5,403 nucleotides of DNA from NCBI GenBank assembly GCA_022449705.1, contig JAKURS010000069.1:1-5403 (forward strand), read 5' to 3'. Positions within the stretch are counted from its first letter, which is position 1; each line of letters begins with the position of its first letter. A program made the position numbers and the translations under genes. The stretch is from Candidatus Poseidoniia archaeon (lineage in GTDB: Archaea; Thermoplasmatota; Poseidoniia; MGIII; CG-Epi1). This document shows, in pieces, positions 1-5,403 of the stretch. The notes beneath the pieces were generated by a model, which saw nothing but the letters and a program-made list of their open reading frames with translations, made no database searches and was not told where the DNA came from.

Positions 1-1008
1 GACCACGAACGAGAGCACGCTCGCCTTCTTCGCGGCGGTGCCGATGAGCCGCACGCCATTGATGGCCGCGACCGCGTCAGTCGCGGCCGCCAGCAGCTCC
101 CGCTCGTGCGCGGCAATTGCCTTGAGCCCGATCTCCGTCAGGTATTCGACCGCTGCGCCCAGCCCGATGGCGCCGGCAATGTGCGGTGTCCCTGCCTCGA
201 ACCGCAGTGGTGGCGGCGCGAACTCGGTCTTCTCGAACGTAACGGAGCGAATCATGTCGCCACCCCCCTGCCACGGGGGCATCGCCTCCAGGTGCTCCGC
301 GCGAGCCCAGAGCACGCCGATTCCCGTGGGTCCGTAGAGTTTGTGGCCCGAGAGTGCGTAGAAGTCGACGCCCAGCTTACGCACGTTGACCGGCAGGTGC
401 TGGACCGCCTGCGCGCCGTCGACCAGCACTGGAACTCCGTGCGCATGCGCCATCTCGGCGATTTGCGTGACCGGGTTGACGGTGCCCAAGGCATTTGAGA
501 CGTGCGTCAGCGCCAGCAGTTTTGTCCGCGGTGTCATCAGCGCCTCGAGCCCATCGAGCAACAGCTCACCCGCCTGTGACATCGGCGCGACGCGTAGCTT
601 TGCGCCGGTGGCTTCGCACGCCAGCTGCCACGGTACGATGTTGGCGTGGTGCTCCATCGCTGTAATCAGCACTTCGTCACCCTCGCGCAGCCGCGGCCGC
701 AGGAAGGCGTTCGCGATGAGATTGATGCCCTCGGTCGCGCCGCGCACGAAGACTATTTCGTCCGTTTCGGAGCCCAGAAATTGTGCAATTTTGGCGCGCG
801 CGCCCTCGTAGGAATCGGTCGCGCGCTGGCTCAGGGTGTGAACGCCGCGGTGGACGTTGGAATTATCCACGCGGTGGAACCTGTCGAGCGCGTCCAGCAC
901 CGCCTTGGGCTTGTGCGTCGTCGCGGCATTGTCAAGATAGACGAGTGGCCGACCGTGTACTTCCTGCTGCAGTGCCGGGAAATCGGCGCGCAGTTCCGCG
1001 ACGTTCAT
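1..1008 (-). CDS. sufS: SufS group II cysteine desulfurase, C-terminus cut by window edge
   Basis: This is a PLP-dependent cysteine desulfurase that converts L-cysteine to L-alanine and passes persulfide sulfur to the SufBCD scaffold in the cytosol, normally through SufE or SufU. The first 336 codons are present. Residues 24-34 read YLDNAATTHKP, the SufS/CsdA family N-terminal motif. His120 in MEHHANIVPWQ should stack on PLP, Asp197 in DGAQA should contact the pyridine nitrogen, and Lys223 in SGHKLYGPTG should form the Schiff base. Family members are about 400-415 residues, so roughly 70-80 residues are missing, including the loop with the catalytic cysteine; that is a window-edge cut, with no sign of a broken gene. 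The ATG at 1008 overlaps the sufD stop as ATGA, with GGAGG at 1017-1013 only four bases upstream. Homology is very clear; choosing SufS over CsdA rests on the operon context. Confidence 0.96.
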   Translation of the reverse strand, partial: MNVAELRADFPALQQEVHGRPLVYLDNAATTHKPKAVLDALDRFHRVDNSNVHRGVHTLSQRATDSYEGARAKIAQFLGSETDEIVFVRGATEGINLIANAFLRPRLREGDEVLITAMEHHANIVPWQLACEATGAKLRVAPMSQAGELLLDGLEALMTPRTKLLALTHVSNALGTVNPVTQIAEMAHAHGVPVLVDGAQAVQHLPVNVRKLGVDFYALSGHKLYGPTGIGVLWARAEHLEAMPPWQGGGDMIRSVTFEKTEFAPPPLRFEAGTPHIAGAIGLGAAVEYLTEIGLKAIAAHERELLAAATDAVAAINGVRLIGTAAKKASVLSFVV

Positions 1009-2159
1009 GCCGCCTCCGCCAGCATCCCCGGCAGCCGCGCAACGACTGCCTCCGTCAGCTCGTTGCGTAGCGGCTCGTCGCCGATACGGCGCACGATTTC
1101 GGCGGCGAACGAGTCGACCAGCATCCGCCGCGCCTCATCGTGGGCGAGTCCGCGCGATTGCAGGTAGAACAGCGCCTCGCGGTCGAGCTGGCCGATGGTT
1201 GCGCCGTGGGTGCACTTTACGTCATCGGCGTAGATTTCCAGCTCCGGTTTGGTGTGGATAATCGCGTCATCGGTCAGCAGCAGGTTCTGGTTCGACTGCT
1301 GCGCGTCGGTGCGCTGCGCGTCAGGATGCACATGCACACGGCCGTTGAACACCGCACTCGCTTTGCCACCCAGGATGCCGCGGTAAGTCTCGCGGCTGTC
1401 GCAGTGCGGAACCGCGTGCTCCACCGTGGTGTGATTATCGACATGCTGCTTGCCGTCGGCCAGGTAGAGTCCGTTCAGCTGCACCTCCGCACCACTGCCG
1501 AGCAGGTGGAACGACAGGTCGTTGCGCACCAGCCGCCCTCCGAAGGTCAGCAGGTGGCTCGCTACGAACGAGTCGCGCTGCTGCTGCACTTCGACGCAGC
1601 CGATGTGGACGTCACTGGAACCGTAGTGGATGCGCAGGTGTTCTACGCGGCTGCCGCGCCCGACCGAAAGCTGCGTCACCGGCAGGCAGACGCCGCTGCC
1701 GGCGCGGTAGCGCTCAACCAGCGTCAGCCGCGCGTTTTCGCCGACCGCGACCAGCAGCCGCGGCACCGCCAGGCCATGGGTGGTTGTAATTGTCAGCTGT
1801 AATGCCTTTTCGGGCGTTGTGCCGTCCTCGACCTCGACCAGCAGCCCGTCGCGCAGCAGCGCCGTGTTGAGCAGCCGGAATGGCAGCTCCCGCTCCGCCT
1901 CGGCAGCGAGAAATGGCTCTGCAGCGTCGAGCGCCTCTTCCAGCGGCCGCACGTGCACGCCGTCCGGTGCGTCAATCTCGATTACCGGTCGCACCAGTTG
2001 CAGCTCTTGCTGCGCCAGGAAGCGCGTGTCAGTGTAGCGCCATGCCTCGTCGCGTGGTGACGGCAACCCCCGCTCCAGGAAACGCGCGCCGGCAGCCCTG
2101 CGCAGCGTGGCCAGCCCTGGCGGGCCTTCGGCAGATGCGAGCAGAGCTTCCCAGTCCAT
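1005..2159 (-). CDS. sufD: SufD, Fe-S cluster scaffold complex subunit
   Basis: SufD pairs with SufB on a SufC dimer to form the SufBC2D scaffold where nascent Fe-S clusters are built; it is also linked to iron entry. The protein is 384 residues, somewhat shorter than E. coli SufD (about 423), with the difference mainly in the N-terminal helical part. An N-terminal motif RGLPSPRDEAWRYTD lies at 30-44, the beta-helix core spans roughly 100-315, and the C-terminal SufB/SufD signature begins at KCTHGAT (314-320). His318 there corresponds to the E. coli SufD histidine (His360) implicated in cluster assembly. FYLQSRGL at 331-338 is typical of the family. The ATG follows the sufC TAG stop with no gap, and no strong Shine-Dalgarno is visible, so translation is probably coupled. 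It is SufD and not a second SufB because it lacks the SufB NYSQC segment. Confidence 0.97.
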   Translation of the reverse strand: MDWEALLASAEGPPGLATLRRAAGARFLERGLPSPRDEAWRYTDTRFLAQQELQLVRPVIEIDAPDGVHVRPLEEALDAAEPFLAAEAERELPFRLLNTALLRDGLLVEVEDGTTPEKALQLTITTTHGLAVPRLLVAVGENARLTLVERYRAGSGVCLPVTQLSVGRGSRVEHLRIHYGSSDVHIGCVEVQQQRDSFVASHLLTFGGRLVRNDLSFHLLGSGAEVQLNGLYLADGKQHVDNHTTVEHAVPHCDSRETYRGILGGKASAVFNGRVHVHPDAQRTDAQQSNQNLLLTDDAIIHTKPELEIYADDVKCTHGATIGQLDREALFYLQSRGLAHDEARRMLVDSFAAEIVRRIGDEPLRNELTEAVVARLPGMLAEAA

Positions 2160-2908
2160 CTACGCCGCCCGTGCGGCTATGCGGTCGTAGCCCTGCTCTT
2201 CCAGGTCGAGCGCCAGCTGTCGGTCGCCCGAGCGCACGATGCGGCCGTCAACCAATATGTGCACGAAGTCGGGTACGACGTAGTTGAGCAGCCGTTGATA
2301 ATGCGTCACCACAATCGTGGCATTGTCGTCGCGCCGCAGTGAGTTTATGCCGCTGGCGACGACGCGCAGCGCGTCGATATCTAGACCGGAATCGGTCTCG
2401 TCCAGCACGGCGAGTCGCGGCTCCAGTACTGCCATCTGGAAGATTTCGTTGCGTTTCTTCTCGCCGCCCGAGAAGCCGTCGTTGACCGGCCGGTTCAACA
2501 GCTCATCCTGCAGGTTGAGCAGTGCCATACGGTCCTGGATGAAGGCCAGGAACTCGAAGGCGTCCAGCTCCTGCTCTCCGCGCGCGCGACGTTGCGCATT
2601 AAGGGCAGAGCGCAGGAAGTAGCTGTTACTGACACCGGGGATTTCGACAGGATACTGGAAAGCCATGAAGATACCGGCGCAGGCACGTTCATCCGGGGCG
2701 AGCTCGAGCAGGTCTCTCCCGTCATACTTGACCGACCCGGCGCTAACTACGAACTGCTCGCGTCCCGCAATAACCTGCGCCAGCGTGCTCTTGCCGGAGC
2801 CGTTGGGACCCATAATGGCGTGCACCTCGCCCGCGTTGACGACCAGGTCAATCCCCTTCAGGATGGTTTTGCCCTTGACGCCAGCTTCCAGGCCCCGGAT
2901 TTCGAGCA

Positions 2909-2909
<1 letters not shown>
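2160..2909 (-). CDS. sufC: SufC, ABC-type ATPase of the SufBCD scaffold
   Basis: SufC is the cytosolic ABC ATPase whose ATP-driven dimerisation opens the SufB-SufD interface for cluster assembly; it has no membrane partner. All expected elements are present in 249 residues: Walker A GPNGSGKST at 34-42 (Lys40), Q-loop Gln85 in the SufC-specific AFQYPVEIPG stretch, the ABC signature FSGGEKKRNE at 146-155, Walker B LAVLDETDSGLD at 166-177 with catalytic Glu171, and the H-loop His203 in VTHYQRLL. The Lys40, Glu171 and His203 positions match E. coli SufC numbering as I recall it, so the start and length look right. The ATG at 2909 overlaps the sufB stop by one base (TGATG). A GAGGG at 2926-2922 is 12 bases upstream, so re-initiation by coupling is likely. 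QYPVEIPG and the neighbours exclude a transporter ATPase. Confidence 0.98.
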
Positions 2910-4353
<1,444 letters not shown>

Positions 4354-4357
<4 letters not shown>

Positions 4358-4800
4358 GCCCGGATACCTCCCAGCGGCACCAGCGGCGGCGTGAGCGACG
4401 GCCGCACCATGTCGGCCAGCGTGACCGTGTCGAGCGCCTCCCGTACGGCGAGCGAGATGGTCTGCCACGGCACCTCGGTAGCGCAGTCCCCCTCCAAAGC
4501 GCAGTCACAGACGGTCCCGGAGCACTCGGTCAGCGCAATCGGCCCTTCGAGCGTCTCCACCAGCCGCGCTACCGAAATCGCCTCGGGTGGCTGTGCCAGG
4601 CTGTAGCCGCCGCTGGCGCCGCGTGTTGAAGTCAGGATGCTGCTGCGCGCCAGCTGCTTCAACAGCCGCGTCACCGTTGGTTGCGGGATGCGTGTTCCCG
4701 CGGCGATTTCGCGCGCGGTGTGGAGCCGCTCCGGTCCATCGCTGGCGATGTGCACGGCGATGACGATACCGTAGTCTGTCAGCTTGTTGATTCGCATCAC
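4354..4800 (-). CDS. Rrf2/IscR-like Fe-S-sensing repressor of the suf operon
   Basis: This is an Rrf2-family winged-helix regulator, closest to the SUF-system assembly regulators of Xanthomonas type, which sense Fe-S status and repress their own suf operon. The 148-residue product opens with KLTDYG (6-11), has a helix-turn-helix with recognition helix near PTVTRLLKQL (41-50), a wing with RGASGGYSLAQPP (60-72), then SVARLVETLEGPIALTEC (76-93). Cysteines 93, 98, 100 and 106 form a likely cluster-binding group, spaced C-x4-C-x-C-x5-C; IscR has three cysteines spaced C-x5-C-x5-C plus a histidine. The GTG at 4800 is taken as start because GGGAGGT at 4813-4807 is well spaced and MMRINKLTDY matches relatives; the adjacent ATG at 4797 is the alternative and removes one residue. 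Being first in the suf operon, it is probably autoregulated. sufR is a possible name, but cyanobacterial SufR is a different family. Confidence 0.93.
4366..4372 (-). promoter_or_regulatory. Shine-Dalgarno site that fixes the sufB start
   Basis: GGGAGGT on the minus strand lies inside the last codons of the regulator gene; its GGAGG core (4371-4367) ends nine bases before the ATG at 4357. It supports the 482-residue SufB over the 519-residue open frame and suggests SufB can be initiated strongly despite overlapping the regulator stop. Confidence 0.75.
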
Positions 4801-4806
4801 GTTTTG

Positions 4807-4813
4807 ACCTCCC
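4807..4813 (-). promoter_or_regulatory. Shine-Dalgarno site of the regulator
   Basis: GGGAGGT on the minus strand has its GGAGG core seven bases before the GTG at 4800 and ten before the ATG at 4797. Seven is the more usual spacing and slightly favours the GTG, though both starts are usable and the protein differs by only one residue. Confidence 0.7.
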
Positions 4814-4827
4814 GCAGGGGGTAATTT

Positions 4828-4842
4828 GCACTAAATCAGTCC
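4828..4842. promoter_or_regulatory. Candidate IscR-type operator dyad
   Basis: The plus strand holds a dyad with arms GNACT and AGTNC around an AAATC centre. From memory, the IscR type 1 consensus core is GACT-RWWWY-AGTC; here the plus strand matches ACT-AAATC-AGTC and the minus strand GACT-GATTT-AGT, each missing one outer base. Flanking AT-rich bases (TATAT at 4843-4847) also resemble the consensus edge. It lies 28 bp upstream of the regulator start and abuts the likely suf promoter, so binding would block the regulator-suf transcript; the divergent carrier promoter is about 40 bp away. The site is inferred from pattern alone. Confidence 0.55.
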
Positions 4843-4850
4843 TATATAAA
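4843..4850 (-). promoter_or_regulatory. Candidate core promoter element of the regulator-suf operon
   Basis: The minus strand reads TTTATATA here, the most AT-rich patch before the operon. TATATA at 4848-4843 could be a weak -10 hexamer, putting initiation near 4836 inside the operator dyad and giving a leader of roughly 35 bases. No convincing -35 hexamer lies 16-18 bp upstream (near 4871-4866), as is common for Fe-S regulated promoters that carry operator sequence in the core. Confidence 0.35.
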
Positions 4851-4865
4851 ATCTGCGCTCGTGAT

Positions 4866-4893
4866 GGTTGGGGCAGCACCCTTATATCCAACC
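4866..4893. repeat. Inverted repeat GGTTGG / CCAACC flanking the carrier -10
   Basis: GGTTGG at 4866-4871 is matched by its exact complement CCAACC at 4888-4893, with a 16-base spacer that contains the candidate -10 (TTATAT) of the carrier gene. Beyond the six pairs there is a T-G mismatch and then an A-T pair. It may be an operator half-site pair or chance symmetry. It is unlikely to act as an RNA hairpin for the carrier mRNA, because most of it lies upstream of the predicted transcription start. Confidence 0.35.
4882..4887 (+). promoter_or_regulatory. Candidate -10 element of the carrier-nadA transcript
   Basis: TTATAT on the plus strand is the only AT-rich hexamer close upstream of the carrier gene. 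As a -10 it would place the start of transcription near 4894 and give a leader of about 17 bases containing the Shine-Dalgarno GGAG at 4899-4902. The -35 position (about 4859-4864) shows no good TTGACA match, so an activator or a weak promoter is possible. Confidence 0.35.
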
Positions 4894-4910
4894 GTTCTGG
4901 AGCGGGAATA

Positions 4911-5237
4911 ATGATTACGGTTACCGAGCAGGCGGCCGCGCACATCCAGCGGCTCGCCGCCGGCGCTGCCCCACGGCTGCGCGTCCGCGTTATTGGCGGC
5001 GGCTGCTCCGGGATGCAGTATGACCTGCAACTAGCCCCGAAGCCTGTGGAGGGCGACGCCGAGGTAAAGGCGTACGGCGTGACGGTAAGCATTGACCCCC
5101 GCTCGGTGCCGCTGCTCGAGGACGTGACGCTCGACTATATAGATCCGCTCACGGGCGGGCTGACCCGCTCGGGGCTGGTGCTGCACAACCCCAAGGCGGA
5201 AGCAACTTGCGGCTGCGGCGAATCGTTCGCTATCTGA
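4911..5237 (+). CDS. A-type Fe-S carrier (HesB/IscA/ErpA family)
   Basis: A-type carriers accept clusters from the scaffold and deliver them to apo-enzymes. The 108-residue product has the three family cysteines: Cys32 in GGGCSGMQY and Cys100 and Cys102 in the C-terminal CGCGESF motif. There is no additional domain. The spacing between Cys32 and Cys100 is 68 residues, about four more than in E. coli ErpA; the extra residues fall around DPLTGGLTRSG (78-88), just before LVLHNPKA. The ATG at 4911 has GGAG at 4899-4902, eight bases upstream, and the N-terminus (ITVTEQAAAHI) is typical. The gene is transcribed away from the suf operon and lies four bases from nadA, so it may serve NadA and other 4Fe-4S clients. 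ErpA, IscA and SufA cannot be told apart safely here; the GGGCSGMQY context and the lack of a conserved iscSUA setting make an ErpA-like or SufA-like role most likely. Confidence 0.93.
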   Translation: MITVTEQAAAHIQRLAAGAAPRLRVRVIGGGCSGMQYDLQLAPKPVEGDAEVKAYGVTVSIDPRSVPLLEDVTLDYIDPLTGGLTRSGLVLHNPKAEATCGCGESFAI

Positions 5238-5241
5238 ATCC

Positions 5242-5403
5242 ATGACACTGACACTCAACGAGGTGAAGGCCGCGATTGTGGCGCGCGAGAACCCGACGCT
5301 CACCCCGGCAGAGGTGGAGCTGCACGCGGGGACGGTGCACCGCATCCTGGAGCTGAAACAGCAGCATGGCGTGGTGATCCTGGGTCACAACTACATGGAG
5401 CCG
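5242..5403 (+). CDS. nadA: NadA quinolinate synthase, N-terminal 54 codons only
   Basis: NadA condenses iminoaspartate with dihydroxyacetone phosphate to quinolinate, the entry step of de novo NAD synthesis, using a 4Fe-4S cluster with an open iron site. Only the N-terminus lies in the window. Residues 44-54 read VVILGHNYMEP, the first substrate-binding strand and loop of NadA; His49 and Tyr51 match the conserved His-x-Tyr seen as AHYYTDP in E. coli and AHNYQ-P in many others. A charged leader (residues 1-43) precedes it. The three cluster cysteines lie beyond the right edge and cannot be checked. The ATG is four bases after the carrier stop codon and has no evident Shine-Dalgarno, so it is probably translationally coupled to the carrier. 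The assignment rests on one short but characteristic motif plus the Fe-S context. Confidence 0.85.
   Translation, partial: MTLTLNEVKAAIVARENPTLTPAEVELHAGTVHRILELKQQHGVVILGHNYMEP

Noticed and set aside
38..1167. Several plus-strand open frames (38-337, 106-498, 386-811, 646-1167)
   Set aside because: All are antisense to sufS and the 3' end of sufD, with no motifs; the minus strand reads as an uninterrupted SufS with all expected residues.
1140..1802. 220-residue plus-strand open frame antisense to sufD
   Set aside because: It lies wholly over a well-supported sufD, has no recognisable domain, and long antisense frames are expected in GC-rich coding DNA.
4358..4468. N-terminal extension giving a 519-residue SufB
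   Set aside because: The extra 37 residues are Ala/Gly/His/Arg-rich, overlap the regulator coding frame and have no family counterpart; the ATG at 4357 has a good Shine-Dalgarno and gives a normal SufB length.
4811..4820. Short GC-rich repeat (CCCGCAGGGG) considered as a hairpin or attenuator
   Set aside because: The stem would be only three or four bases with a tiny loop and no U-tract, and the segment overlaps the regulator's Shine-Dalgarno.
4505..5092. 195-residue minus-strand open frame spanning the promoter region
   Set aside because: It runs through the regulator in another frame, crosses the intergenic region and lies antisense to the start of the carrier gene; its Arg-rich composition is typical of an out-of-frame reading.

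Overview
The window is a compact iron-sulfur (Fe-S) cluster biogenesis locus from a GC-rich prokaryote. It is most likely a bacterium and plausibly Pseudomonadota: the regulator belongs to the Rrf2 subgroup that heads suf operons in Xanthomonas-like Gammaproteobacteria, SufB, SufC, SufD and SufS read as proteobacterial type, and clear Shine-Dalgarno sequences precede several starts. I cannot place it more precisely from the sequence alone.

Layout. The minus strand carries one tightly packed operon, read right to left: an Rrf2/IscR-like regulator (4800-4354), sufB (4357-2909), sufC (2909-2160), sufD (2159-1005) and the 5' 336 codons of sufS (1008-1, running off the left edge). The four junctions are ATGA, TGATG, TAGATG and ATGA, so adjacent genes overlap by 1 to 4 bases or abut exactly. 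A 110-bp intergenic region (4801-4910) separates this operon from a divergent plus-strand pair: an A-type Fe-S carrier of the HesB/IscA/ErpA family (4911-5237), then, after 4 bases, the first 54 codons of nadA (5242-5403, cut by the right edge). NadA is the 4Fe-4S enzyme quinolinate synthase.

How they work together. SufS (PLP cysteine desulfurase) supplies persulfide sulfur, the SufB-SufC-SufD scaffold ATPase assembles the cluster, the A-type carrier delivers it, and NadA is a known class of 4Fe-4S client in NAD synthesis. The regulator has four cysteines in the cluster-binding region. The intergenic region contains a dyad (ACT-AAATC-AGT on the plus strand) that resembles an IscR type 1 operator and overlaps the likely suf core promoter, which suggests cluster-sensing autoregulation and possibly shared control of the divergent pair. 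A SufE or SufU partner is not present in the window and would be expected to the left of sufS.

I saw no tRNA, rRNA, mobile element, CRISPR array or obvious transcription terminator. Apart from the 110-bp divergent promoter region the window is essentially all coding. The gene content is orthodox; the points worth a second look are the operator, the carrier-nadA coupling, the regulator's ligand set and a short insertion in the carrier.
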